Origin: Kribbella albertanoniae
Lineage (GTDB): Bacteria > Actinomycetota > Actinomycetes > Propionibacteriales > Kribbellaceae
Assembly (NCBI RefSeq): GCF_004348455.1
Contig: NZ_SMKA01000012.1
Coordinates: 16,022-80,021 of the forward strand
Reading direction: 5' to 3'
Length of the DNA stretch: 64,000 nucleotides
Below the pieces are notes generated by a model that did no database searches, had not been told where the DNA came from, and was given only the letters and a program-made list of their open reading frames with translations. The first letter of the stretch is position 1. Each line of letters starts with the position of its first letter. Made by a program: the position numbers and the translations under genes. This document shows, in pieces, positions 17,256 to 25,342 of this stretch.

Positions 17256-18769
17256 GTTGTGGGGCCTGTGCCTGGCTGGGCCTCGTGGGGAGCCATGGGG
17301 CAGAGTGGGAGGGTGGCGAGGACTCGGCCGCCCGTGGGGGTGTGGCCTGCGGTGCAGTGGCCGCCTATTTCGGCGGCTCGCTCGGTCATTGACAGGAGGC
17401 CGACGCCGGGCAGCCACTCGGCCGGCTCGCCGTTGTCGGTCACTTCGATGGACAACTCATCGCCTATCGCCAGATGTACCTCGATCAGGTTCGCGCCCGA
17501 GTGCTTCACGGCGTTGTTCAGCGCCTCCACCACGATCCGGTACGCCGCGACCTCTACCGCCGCCGGGAGGTCAGCCCAGCCCACGCTCGTCTCCACCCGG
17601 ACCGTGACGGGCTCTCCACCGGCACGATGCGCGAACCGACCGGCAACGGCCCGTACGGCGTCTCCCAGGCCGAGCTCGTCCAGGGCGGGCGGCCGCAGGC
17701 CCTCCACGGCGGCCCGGATCTCCGTGATGGCCAGGCCGATGTCACCCCGGAGTCTGCCGAGCATCTCGGCCTGCCGCCCGTCGCTCGAGTGGTTGCGCAG
17801 CGCGTCGGTTGTGTAGGCCATGCCGGTCAGCCTCGGCCCGAGGTTGTCGTGCAGGTCTCGGCGGAGGCGGCGGCGTTCTTCCTCGCGGGCCGCCACGATC
17901 CGCTCCCGCGAGGCCTGTAGCTCCTCGGAGGCCAGCGTGGCCCGGACCGCTACCCCGAGCGGCACTTCCAGCATCGACAGCAGCCGGCGCCTCCTGCGGC
18001 CAAGCCGCCCAGTGGTGACGAACTGGACCGCTCCGAGCTCAACGACCTCCAACTGCCCGGTCGCAGAGCCCGAGACGGCCAGATCCCGCCCTTCCATCCG
18101 CAGCGCCACGAACGGCAGCTGGAGTGCGTCCCGAACAGCCCTGACCAGTACGTCGAGCGATCCCTGCTCCAGGTCCAAGGCCGGGACCTTGACCCTGAAG
18201 GCCCGATCAAGCAGTGGTTGGAACAGCCAATGCGCCGGAATCACCAGCAGCGCGACCACACTGGGCACCGCAGACAGGACCACTCCCGCACACAGGTAGA
18301 ACGTTGCCTGAGACGCAACCACCCGTACGTCGACAAGGCGGTACCGGAGCAACGCCAGCGCCACGGCAGGCGGTACTGCCAGCCACGCGGACAACCCGAG
18401 CAGCACCAGCGGGACAGCCAGCACGGCGGCTAGGTACAGCCATAGGATCTGTCGGCGGACTACCTCGTCTCCGCAGCGGTATCGCGTCACAAGCGCAGCC
18501 ACGGCGGCTAGTACCGCTAGTAGCGACGTCAACCCGGGATCGGCGTACAGGAGGCTTGCCAGCAGGACCGCAGCTGCCGCTGTTGGGACGCGGAGCGATC
18601 TGGTGGTCGGGAAGACCAAGAGGGCAGCGGCGAGCACGGCGTTGGTGGCCGAGGGCAACAGAATTGCTGTCAGAGCCGCGGACAGGAACAGCCAGCCCAG
18701 GGGGTTGCGCGGGCGCCGAACGGCGAGGGTGCCGCCGCACAGCAGCAGGCAGACCCCCAGCGAGATCAT
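17159..18769 (-). CDS. NarL-type sensor histidine kinase
   Basis: 536 residues. The N-terminal 190 residues contain about six hydrophobic segments. Residues about 300-360 hold the HisKA_3 dimerisation/phosphoacceptor helix (RRRLRRDLHDNLGPRLTGMAYTT), followed by a HATPase domain with VEALNNAVKHSGA and EVTDNG boxes. ATG 18769 overlaps the stop of the response regulator (ATGA). After the last ATPase strand (GGRVLATLPL) the final 45 residues are Thr/Ser/Ala-rich and are read out of frame through a phoD remnant, so the native C-terminus was probably replaced. Likely senses an envelope signal for the upstream lanthipeptide/ABC genes. Confidence 0.88.
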   Translation of the reverse strand: MISLGVCLLLCGGTLAVRRPRNPLGWLFLSAALTAILLPSATNAVLAAALLVFPTTRSLRVPTAAAAVLLASLLYADPGLTSLLAVLAAVAALVTRYRCGDEVVRRQILWLYLAAVLAVPLVLLGLSAWLAVPPAVALALLRYRLVDVRVVASQATFYLCAGVVLSAVPSVVALLVIPAHWLFQPLLDRAFRVKVPALDLEQGSLDVLVRAVRDALQLPFVALRMEGRDLAVSGSATGQLEVVELGAVQFVTTGRLGRRRRRLLSMLEVPLGVAVRATLASEELQASRERIVAAREEERRRLRRDLHDNLGPRLTGMAYTTDALRNHSSDGRQAEMLGRLRGDIGLAITEIRAAVEGLRPPALDELGLGDAVRAVAGRFAHRAGGEPVTVRVETSVGWADLPAAVEVAAYRIVVEALNNAVKHSGANLIEVHLAIGDELSIEVTDNGEPAEWLPGVGLLSMTERAAEIGGHCTAGHTPTGGRVLATLPLCPMAPHEAQPGTGPTTPSAATRSATSAATRCAPTTASSRSSTPPAPR

Positions 18770-19416
18770 CTGAGCGGACCTGCCGCACGCCCCAGTCCAA
18801 CGGCCCGGGCACACTCGATCGCCGCGGCCCGGTCAGCGATCCGCAGCTTCGCGAAGATGTTGGAGATGTTGTTGCTGACGGTCTTCGGCGCCAGGTGTAG
18901 CTGCCGGGCGATCTGGATATTGCTCAGGCCGGCGGCGATGAGATCGAGTACGTCGCGTTCGCGGCCGGTCAGATCGGGAAACGCCTCGGCCGGTGGTGGG
19001 CCGGCCAGCAGCTCCATCACCTTGCCCGCCACCCGCCGGCCGAAGAAGGCCGCTCCGGTCGCGACGCCGTGAACCGCCTGGATGATGTCCTCCTGCGGCC
19101 CGCCCTTCAGCAGGTAACCGCGGGCGCCGGCCCGGACCGCGGCGAGCACCGAGTCGTCCTCCTCGAACATCGACAGCACCACGACCGCGATGGCCGGATC
19201 GGCCGCGACGATCTCCTGAGTGGCGGAGATACCGTTCAGCCCGGGCATCTGGAGGTCCATCAGGACCACGTCGGGGCGGTACCGCAGCGCCTTCTGCACG
19301 GCCTCGTCACCGGTGGCGGCCTCGGCCACGATGTCCATCCCGCCGACCGACAGCAGCAGATCGCGCAGGCCGTTGCGGACGATCGGGTGATCGTCGGCGA
19401 TGACCAGCCTGGTCAA
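18766..19416 (-). CDS. NarL/LuxR-type response regulator
   Basis: 216 residues from TTG 19416, which overlaps the stop of the preceding gene (TTGA) and is the only start that keeps the whole receiver domain (LVIADDHPIVRNGL). The phosphoacceptor Asp is in VVLMDLQMPG and the conserved Lys in GYLLKGG. The C-terminal LuxR HTH reads LTGRERDVLDLIAAGLSNIQIARQLHLAPKTV. It pairs with the overlapping kinase and is cotranscribed with the lanthipeptide genes, so it is the obvious candidate regulator of that operon. Confidence 0.92.
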   Translation of the reverse strand: MTRLVIADDHPIVRNGLRDLLLSVGGMDIVAEAATGDEAVQKALRYRPDVVLMDLQMPGLNGISATQEIVAADPAIAVVVLSMFEEDDSVLAAVRAGARGYLLKGGPQEDIIQAVHGVATGAAFFGRRVAGKVMELLAGPPPAEAFPDLTGRERDVLDLIAAGLSNIQIARQLHLAPKTVSNNISNIFAKLRIADRAAAIECARAVGLGRAAGPLR

Positions 19417-19787
19417 GACGCCGCAGCGAGCCGGTCGAACGGCCCGTCGGTGCCGCCGACGCACTGCCGGGAGGCGATCCGGCCGTCGCGGCCCTCGTAG
19501 ATGTGCATCTGCTCGACGGCCAGCCGGCGGCCCCCGGTGATGCCGCTGAGCCGGACCCGCAGCGCCACCGTGGTGCCTTCGGCCACCAGGCCGAGCACGT
19601 CCCAGCGGAATTCGGCGACGTCCCGCCGAACCAGCGCGAGCCGCGCCGCGAACCGATCCGGCCCACAGCACCGCCCCGCGTCGGCGAAGTCAGGCGTCAG
19701 GACCGCCTCGATCCCGCGCCGATCACCGGCATTACAGGCCGCACAAAGCCTCAGAACAAGTTCCTTGTACCCCGCCGTGACCGTCAT
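19413..19787 (-). CDS. SnoaL-like / NTF2-fold small protein
   Basis: 124 residues from ATG 19787. The pattern ELVLRLCAACNAGDRRGIEAVLTPDF, then FRWDVLGLVAEGTTVALRV and RLAVEQMHIYEGRDGRI, is that of the cone-shaped NTF2/SnoaL fold used by ester cyclases and by many non-catalytic ligand-binding proteins. No catalytic role can be claimed. It sits between the ABC exporter and the response regulator (4-bp overlap with the latter), so it may be a sensor or accessory protein of the lanthipeptide system. Confidence 0.7.
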   Translation of the reverse strand: MTVTAGYKELVLRLCAACNAGDRRGIEAVLTPDFADAGRCCGPDRFAARLALVRRDVAEFRWDVLGLVAEGTTVALRVRLSGITGGRRLAVEQMHIYEGRDGRIASRQCVGGTDGPFDRLAAAS

Positions 19788-19855
19788 CTTTAGATCTTCC
19801 GTCCACTGCCCTGCCCCGATGAGGTCCGATCGGGCACCACCGGAGGAAGCGACAG

Positions 19856-21487
19856 TCACCCCGTTGGACCACCCACCACCAGGACCCGCTGGGCCCGGGC
19901 CGCTGAAGCAGCCCGATGGGCGACCACCACAAGCGTGCTGCCGCTGGCCGCGAAGGCCTGTTCGGCCCTGGCCTCGGCGGCCGGATCGAGGTGGCAGGTC
20001 GCCTCGTCGAGCAGCACCACCAGCGCCTGCACCAGGTACACCCGGGCCAGCGCGATGAGCTGGGCCTCCCCCGCCGACAGGCCGTCGCCGTGGGGTGCGA
20101 GGAGACCCGCGTAACCGCCCAGGCGCCGTACGACGGGTTCGAGCGCCAGGGCCGTGACCGCCCGGTCGAGGTCCCGATCGGTGGCGCACGGCGCGAGGTA
20201 GGCGAGGTTCTCCCGCAGAGTGCCCGCGAAGAGGTAGGCCTGCTGCGGTACGAGCACGACCTGCCGGTGGAGTTCCACCGGATCGATCGAAGCCAACGGC
20301 ACCCCGCCGATCAGGATGTCCCCGGCCTGTGGGCTGATCAGGCCACCGATCAGGTTGACCAGGGTCGACTTGCCCGCTCCGGACGGCCCGACGACGGCCA
20401 CATGCTCACCGGCTGAGATATCGAAGTCCAGGTCGTCGACGGTCGGGGTGCTCAGCCGCCCGTAGCCGAAGGAGAGCCCGCGCAGCCGGACACTGCCATC
20501 CGCGGGCCTGCGCCGATCCCCCGCTCGTAGCTCTGGGCCCCGTGGCGCGCAGCTCCTGGCCAGGTGGCCGGCAGTCACGGTCAGCTGCAGCAGCCACGAC
20601 CCGGTCATCTGCGCGAGCGACTGCAGCGCAGGCTGCAAGGTGCTGACGAGGTAGACGAAGGCACCGGTGACTTCACCGGTCGTGGCACGTCCGGCGAGCA
20701 GCCACGGAGCCGCTGCCAGCACGGCGACGATCGGAAGATAGCCGCCCGCGGTGATCACCAGGGTCCGCAGCGCGCCCGACCGGCCAAGACGTCTCAGCTG
20801 GACGGCGTGGCCGTCGACGGCGATACCGGTCCTCGCTTTGGCCTCGGCCTCCGCTCCGGCCGCGGTCACCTCGCGAAGGCCGTCGAGCAGCCTGCCGCTG
20901 GTCCCCGCGAGGACCTCCCCGGCGCCGATCGCCGACCGCTGGCGAGCCGCCGTCCGGGGGAAGAGTGCACAGTAGGCGGCGACCGTCAGCACCAGCGGTA
21001 CGGCGACCACCACCAGGATGTCGAGGTCAACTCCGGCGAGACCGATCAGTGCCGCGATCAGTGACAACGCGGCCGGGCGGAGATTGCGCAGGACCGTCGC
21101 CGTCAGCGTCCGGACCGTCTCGACCTGGTCGACGACGCGGTTCACGGCAACCGAGTCCGACTGATGTGCCGGCTGATCGACCCGGGAGAGGTGACTCCGC
21201 ACCACCAACCGGGTCAGGTCGTCTCGCAGCGGCTCGACGAGATCTGCCAGCGGACCGTAGGTCTGCCGCGTCGCGAGCACGCCGGCAAGCTGTGCCAAGG
21301 CGTACAGACCGAGCCAAGCCAGGCCAGTCACCGGCCGCCCGGCCAGGAAGCCCCGGTCGAGCGCTTGCGCAACCAACAGACCGGCAGTCAGCGCAGGCAC
21401 CGCCTCAACCAACGACCAAACAGCCAGTACGGCGACTGCACTCGGCCGGTCGTGCAGGGATCCGCCCAGCAGCCGCAGGCCGCTCAT
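19856..21487 (-). CDS. ABC exporter half-transporter, canonical ATPase (lanthipeptide export)
   Basis: 543 residues: a transmembrane domain of about six helices (1-320), then an ATPase domain with Walker A GPSGAGKST, a signature LSAGEAQ, Walker B VVLLDEATCHLD with the catalytic Glu, and H-loop VVVAHR. Its ATG overlaps the end of the second half-transporter, so the two surely form a heterodimer. No N-terminal C39 peptidase domain is present, in keeping with a separate leader protease in the cluster. Inferred cargo: the two modified peptides encoded just upstream. Confidence 0.9.
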   Translation of the reverse strand: MSGLRLLGGSLHDRPSAVAVLAVWSLVEAVPALTAGLLVAQALDRGFLAGRPVTGLAWLGLYALAQLAGVLATRQTYGPLADLVEPLRDDLTRLVVRSHLSRVDQPAHQSDSVAVNRVVDQVETVRTLTATVLRNLRPAALSLIAALIGLAGVDLDILVVVAVPLVLTVAAYCALFPRTAARQRSAIGAGEVLAGTSGRLLDGLREVTAAGAEAEAKARTGIAVDGHAVQLRRLGRSGALRTLVITAGGYLPIVAVLAAAPWLLAGRATTGEVTGAFVYLVSTLQPALQSLAQMTGSWLLQLTVTAGHLARSCAPRGPELRAGDRRRPADGSVRLRGLSFGYGRLSTPTVDDLDFDISAGEHVAVVGPSGAGKSTLVNLIGGLISPQAGDILIGGVPLASIDPVELHRQVVLVPQQAYLFAGTLRENLAYLAPCATDRDLDRAVTALALEPVVRRLGGYAGLLAPHGDGLSAGEAQLIALARVYLVQALVVLLDEATCHLDPAAEARAEQAFAASGSTLVVVAHRAASAARAQRVLVVGGPTG

Positions 21488-23202
21488 GACGTCGCCTGCG
21501 GGTCCGGTTGGAAGAGGGCCCGGTACCGGCGGTCGGTCAGCAATTGCTGGTGTGGGGCGAGCCCTTGGAGCCGTCCGGCGGAGATCCAGGCAACAAGATC
21601 CGCAGAGGCGGCAGTGTCCTCGCGGTGTGCCACCACCACGGTTGTGCGGCCCAACTGGATCCTGGCCAGTGCAGCGACGATCAAGGCCTCGGTCGCGCTG
21701 TCCAGACCGGCCATGGCGTCGTCGAGCACGACCACCCGTGCGTTCCGGGCAACCAGGGCGGCCAGGCCAATCCGCTGGACCTCCCCTCCTGACAGCGGCA
21801 CATCCGCGATCCGCGTGTCGTATCCCTCAGGCAAGCGCCGGACGAAAGCGTCCGCTTGGGCAACCCGGGCCGCTTGCTCCACCTCTGCGCGCGTCACCCC
21901 CGGCAGGCCGAAGGCAATGGTGTCGTGCACGGTCTCGCCGAGCAGGGCGGGCTTCTCGAAGGCGTAGGCGACCTCACGGGCCAAGTCGTGCCGGGGCAGC
22001 TCCCGTAGCGGCAAATCGTCCAATAGGACTTCTCCTTCGTCCGGTACGGCCAGACCGCCGATCAGCCAGGCAAGCGTGGTCTTGCCCGCGCCGGACGGGC
22101 CGACGACCGCAAGCGTCGTACCGGCAGGGATGACGAGGTTGATGTCGTCCAGGACCGTCCCTAATCGCACGCCTCGGAGTTCCACCCGGCCGTCGGCCAC
22201 GCCCAGACGCCGTACAGGCTTCGGTCTGGATGACAAGGCCAGGACGTCGGCGAGACGGGCCGCACTGGCGCGGGCAGAGCCGACAGTAGCCAGCAGACCC
22301 ACCTGCGACAGGACGCCGAGCGCCAGCGGCGTGTAGGCGACCGTAGCCAGCAACTGGCCCGGCGTTATCCGGCCGGAGGACACACCCACTCCGGCAACGG
22401 CCAGCACTGCTACCTGGATCAGCCGAACCAGGAGTGCCACCTGCCAGCCCGCACGCCCCTGCGCCGACCACCAAGCCCGGCCTGTCGAATCGAGCTCCGC
22501 CAACGGGCGAAGTACCCGCTCGGCCTCGCGATCCGCCGTGCCACTGGCTTGGATCGTGCGGATCCCGGCCAGTGCGTCGAGCAGCAGGCCGGCGATCAGG
22601 CTCTGGGCGTTGCGATAGCGGGCGGTCAAGACCGTGGTGCCGGCCAGAAAGGTCCGCGCCGCCAGCGCAACTGTGGGAACCCCGACGCCGAAGATCAGCA
22701 CCAGCCGCCAGTCGATCAGCGCGAGCGCGACGACGGCGGCGACCCCGACCAGACCGTCGGTGACTCCGGACCAAACAGTCGGGAGCAGACGGCCGACCGC
22801 CGTACAGTCCGTGGTCAGCCGACTGACCAGGTCCGCGCTCGGAGGCAGCTCCCGCGCCTGCACGCCGAGGTCGACCGCTTGCCCGAACAAGCGGTGCCGC
22901 AGCTCGGCCGTGACCTGGGTGTACCAGTTGTTGCCGAGCAGGAGCACGCCGATCAGCAGGCCGATGTCCAGGGCGATCGCGGCGAGCAACCAGAGCCAGG
23001 AACCGGTCCGCTCCCGGAGGATGTCGTCGACGGCCGTCGCCAGGATCGCCGGTACGGCGAACGAGGCCGCGCCGCCGAGCAAGGTGACCGTAGCCGTCGC
23101 CACCGCGCGGGCCGGGCTCTGCCGGAAGGTTGCCAGCAGCAACCGATCGCCTGCGATCAACACCAGCCTCCAGCCGCGGTGACGGGTGGGGGCTGCCGGC
23201 AA
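21484..23202 (-). CDS. ABC exporter half-transporter with degenerate ATPase site
   Basis: 572 residues with a six-helix membrane domain (1-330) and an ATPase domain: Walker A GPSGAGKTT, signature LSGGE, Walker B VVVLDDAMAGLD. The usual catalytic Glu after Walker B is Asp, as in the degenerate site of heterodimeric exporters, while the partner encoded next has Glu. The H-loop His (VVVAHRED) is retained. It begins 25 bp after the first lanthipeptide precursor stop, so the peptides and their exporter are in one transcript. Confidence 0.9.
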   Translation of the reverse strand: MPAAPTRHRGWRLVLIAGDRLLLATFRQSPARAVATATVTLLGGAASFAVPAILATAVDDILRERTGSWLWLLAAIALDIGLLIGVLLLGNNWYTQVTAELRHRLFGQAVDLGVQARELPPSADLVSRLTTDCTAVGRLLPTVWSGVTDGLVGVAAVVALALIDWRLVLIFGVGVPTVALAARTFLAGTTVLTARYRNAQSLIAGLLLDALAGIRTIQASGTADREAERVLRPLAELDSTGRAWWSAQGRAGWQVALLVRLIQVAVLAVAGVGVSSGRITPGQLLATVAYTPLALGVLSQVGLLATVGSARASAARLADVLALSSRPKPVRRLGVADGRVELRGVRLGTVLDDINLVIPAGTTLAVVGPSGAGKTTLAWLIGGLAVPDEGEVLLDDLPLRELPRHDLAREVAYAFEKPALLGETVHDTIAFGLPGVTRAEVEQAARVAQADAFVRRLPEGYDTRIADVPLSGGEVQRIGLAALVARNARVVVLDDAMAGLDSATEALIVAALARIQLGRTTVVVAHREDTAASADLVAWISAGRLQGLAPHQQLLTDRRYRALFQPDPQATS

Positions 23203-23226
23203 CCCCCACCCATCAGTTCGTTCGAC

Positions 23227-23385
23227 CTAGTTGTCGGTGATCCTGCTGCAGCAGCACGTCGGCCCGTCGATGCTGCAGCGCATCGCACCGGCGCCGAGCA
23301 TGGCCGTACCATCGGCGGCCGGGGCCACCTCGGGCAGCTTCTGCAGGGCGGAGATGTCGAGGGTGAGGTTCAGTGTGTTGTTCAT
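23227..23385 (-). CDS. Lanthipeptide precursor peptide A1
   Basis: 52 residues, found by reading the gap between exporter and protease genes. The leader contains LDISALQKLPEV, an amphipathic helix with LP as in class III/IV leaders, followed by AP. The core ends CSIDGPTCCCSRITDN with Cys at 37 and 44-46 and Ser/Thr at 38, 43, 47 and 50. It shares the ending PTCCC-x-R-x-TDN with the second precursor 12 bp away. A synthetase of LanL type encoded in the same operon would dehydrate Ser/Thr and cyclise onto Cys. Too short to be placed by homology; the paired motif is the main evidence. Confidence 0.85.
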   Translation of the reverse strand: MNNTLNLTLDISALQKLPEVAPAADGTAMLGAGAMRCSIDGPTCCCSRITDN

Positions 23386-23397
23386 GGCTAGCCTTTC

Positions 23398-23574
23398 TCA
23401 GTTGTCAGTAACGCGAGTACAACAGCAGGTCGGACGTTCCGGCGTTCCCCAGCAGGTGTTCCGCCACTGCCCCGGCCCCAGCGCAGTGCCCTCAGGCACC
23501 GGCGTGACCTCGGGCAAACGGTTCAGCTGCTGGATGTCGGCACTCAGCCGTAGTCCCGGCACGATCGTGGTCAT
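23398..23574 (-). CDS. Lanthipeptide precursor peptide A2
   Basis: 58 residues from ATG 23574. An AGGAGG at 23584-23589, inside the end of the S9 protease gene, sets the start. The leader segment LSADIQQLNRLPEVTPVPEG matches that of A1 (helix plus LPEV-x-P). The core is NTCWGTPERPTCCCTRVTDN, with Cys at 41 and 50-52 and Thr at 40, 44, 49, 53 and 56. The repeated Pro residues after the helix suit removal by a prolyl-specific protease. The first 83 bases overlap the protease gene in another frame. Confidence 0.87.
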   Translation of the reverse strand: MTTIVPGLRLSADIQQLNRLPEVTPVPEGTALGPGQWRNTCWGTPERPTCCCTRVTDN

Positions 23575-25342
23575 CCGGGACCCCCTCCTTTCTTGGTCGG
23601 GTTCCACCGCGCGGGTTCGCGCGGGAGTCGACGGGCCCGGCCAGGAACCGCAGTACGGCTCCGGCCGTCGGGCCGAACGGGTCGGCGAGCAGGTCGTGAT
23701 CGCCACCCGGAACTTCGAGGAAGTACGGCTCGGGGCCGGAGGCTCGCAGCGTCCGGACCAGTTCCGTGGACTGTGAAAGCGGGATCATCGGGTCCCGCTG
23801 CCCGTGCGCCACCAGCAGGCGGGCCTCGATACCGGCCGCGAACCGGAGCACGTCGCGGGGTCCGAGGTCGTCGGTCACAACGGTCCGTCCGTCGAGCTGG
23901 TCGATCAGGTCGCGGACACCGCGCCCGGCATCGACGTACAGGCGCTGCGGCGACAGGAACGGAGCCACTGCGGCACAACGCGCCCACCGGCCAGGGGCGA
24001 CACCGGCGGCCAGCAGTGCGAGGTACGCGCCATAGCTCTCGCCGAGCAGGCTCAGCTGGTTGGGGATGCCATTGGCGATCGCCAACAGGTCAGCCAGGTC
24101 TGGCCCGCCCCAGGCGCCACGGATCGCCTCCGCATGGCTCCGGCCGTACCCGACACTGCCGCGCTGGTTCGGCGCCACTACTGCGATCCCGGCTTCGGCC
24201 AGCCGCGCCAGGAACGGGTTGAACCCGTACCGCCAAGCAGACAAGGGGCCACCGTGCACGGCCAGTACGACGTGCTCGCAGTCCCGCCAGCGCGGGCCGC
24301 CGTACACGACCGCCTCCACGGGGCCGGTCGCACCTTCGAGCGTCTCGATGCGTGCCTGCGGGCCGGTCCCGGTAGCCAGGTTGATGGTCGCCAGGGAGGT
24401 CACAGTCGGCTCGACCGTGACGGGATGCGGCGGCAGCACCGGCGTGGACAGGACGAGCGTGAGGCCGTCCGTGCACCAGCGGGCCGCGTGTACCCGGCCC
24501 GGTGGGGTCGTGACCTCGACGGTCCGGTCGTCGTCCGTACTGAAGTTGCTCAACCGGGAGCGGACGCCGACGGTCCGGTGCATCAGGATCTGTCGGCCGT
24601 CAGGGCTGCACGCCAGCGGCTCAGCAGGCTCGCCAGACAGGTTGAGCGCCTCGGGAAAGGCCAGCGGTCCGGGTTCGTCGAGCCGCTTCCAGCCGATCCG
24701 GCGCACTCCGGTGACATTGGTGCCGACAACCACCAGGCTGTTCTTCGGGCTGGTGGCCAGGATGCTGTCGTAGCTGTCCGGCCCTGTGTTGAGCAGGGTT
24801 GACCAGCTGCCGTCACCCAGGTCGATCAAGACGAGCTCGGTGGGACCAGTGGCGACTTCACTGCGCTCGGCGATCAGGAGCTGCCCCGACGCGTCCATCC
24901 GGTGGCAAGTGGCCAGTACTCCTGGCACGCGGGCCAGCAACTCGGTCAGCGCGGGGCGCTCGTCAGTCAGTCTCCAGACCTCCGTGTGGCCCTGGTCATG
25001 GATCAGTGCAAGGCCGCCGGTTCCAGTGGCTGTCCGGGGCCCCGCGATCAGGCGTAGTCCGGACAAAGCACTTCCGGACTCCGTCAAGCGAGCCGAAACG
25101 ACAGAGTGGTCGAACAGCCAGACAGCCGGGTCGGCCGCGGCGCTGTCGAAGACCATCGTCCGGCCGTCGTCCAACGCCAGCATCTGCGCATGCCCGACCG
25201 GTCCGAGGTCCCGATCCGCGCGCCACCCGCCGCCACTCGACCGGACCCAGGTCTCCAGGTGTTCGCCGGTACCAGCCTCGCTGCGCAGAGAGACGCCGTA
25301 CCGGCCGTTCGGTGACAGGCGGAAGTCCGCACGGCTGATCAT
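23492..25342 (-). CDS. S9 (prolyl oligopeptidase family) peptidase, probable leader protease
   Basis: 616 residues from ATG 25342, which overlaps the synthetase stop (ATGA). The N-terminal two thirds form a beta-propeller-like region. The C-terminal hydrolase domain has the triad Ser436 (GESYGAY), Asp517 (GQRDPMIPL) and His549 (GGDHDLLA). A prolyl oligopeptidase, FlaP, removes the leader of flavipeptin in Kribbella flavida, so a leader-cleavage role is well supported by context. The last 28 codons run over the start and ribosome binding site of precursor A2. No signal peptide, so it acts in the cytoplasm. Confidence 0.87.
   Translation of the reverse strand: MISRADFRLSPNGRYGVSLRSEAGTGEHLETWVRSSGGGWRADRDLGPVGHAQMLALDDGRTMVFDSAAADPAVWLFDHSVVSARLTESGSALSGLRLIAGPRTATGTGGLALIHDQGHTEVWRLTDERPALTELLARVPGVLATCHRMDASGQLLIAERSEVATGPTELVLIDLGDGSWSTLLNTGPDSYDSILATSPKNSLVVVGTNVTGVRRIGWKRLDEPGPLAFPEALNLSGEPAEPLACSPDGRQILMHRTVGVRSRLSNFSTDDDRTVEVTTPPGRVHAARWCTDGLTLVLSTPVLPPHPVTVEPTVTSLATINLATGTGPQARIETLEGATGPVEAVVYGGPRWRDCEHVVLAVHGGPLSAWRYGFNPFLARLAEAGIAVVAPNQRGSVGYGRSHAEAIRGAWGGPDLADLLAIANGIPNQLSLLGESYGAYLALLAAGVAPGRWARCAAVAPFLSPQRLYVDAGRGVRDLIDQLDGRTVVTDDLGPRDVLRFAAGIEARLLVAHGQRDPMIPLSQSTELVRTLRASGPEPYFLEVPGGDHDLLADPFGPTAGAVLRFLAGPVDSRANPRGGTRPRKEGVPDDHDRAGTTAECRHPAAEPFARGHAGA

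Noticed and set aside
23227..23574. Labionin-forming class III precursors
   Set aside because: Neither core contains the SxxSxxxC arrangement, and the synthetase retains the zinc ligands typical of LanL cyclases.
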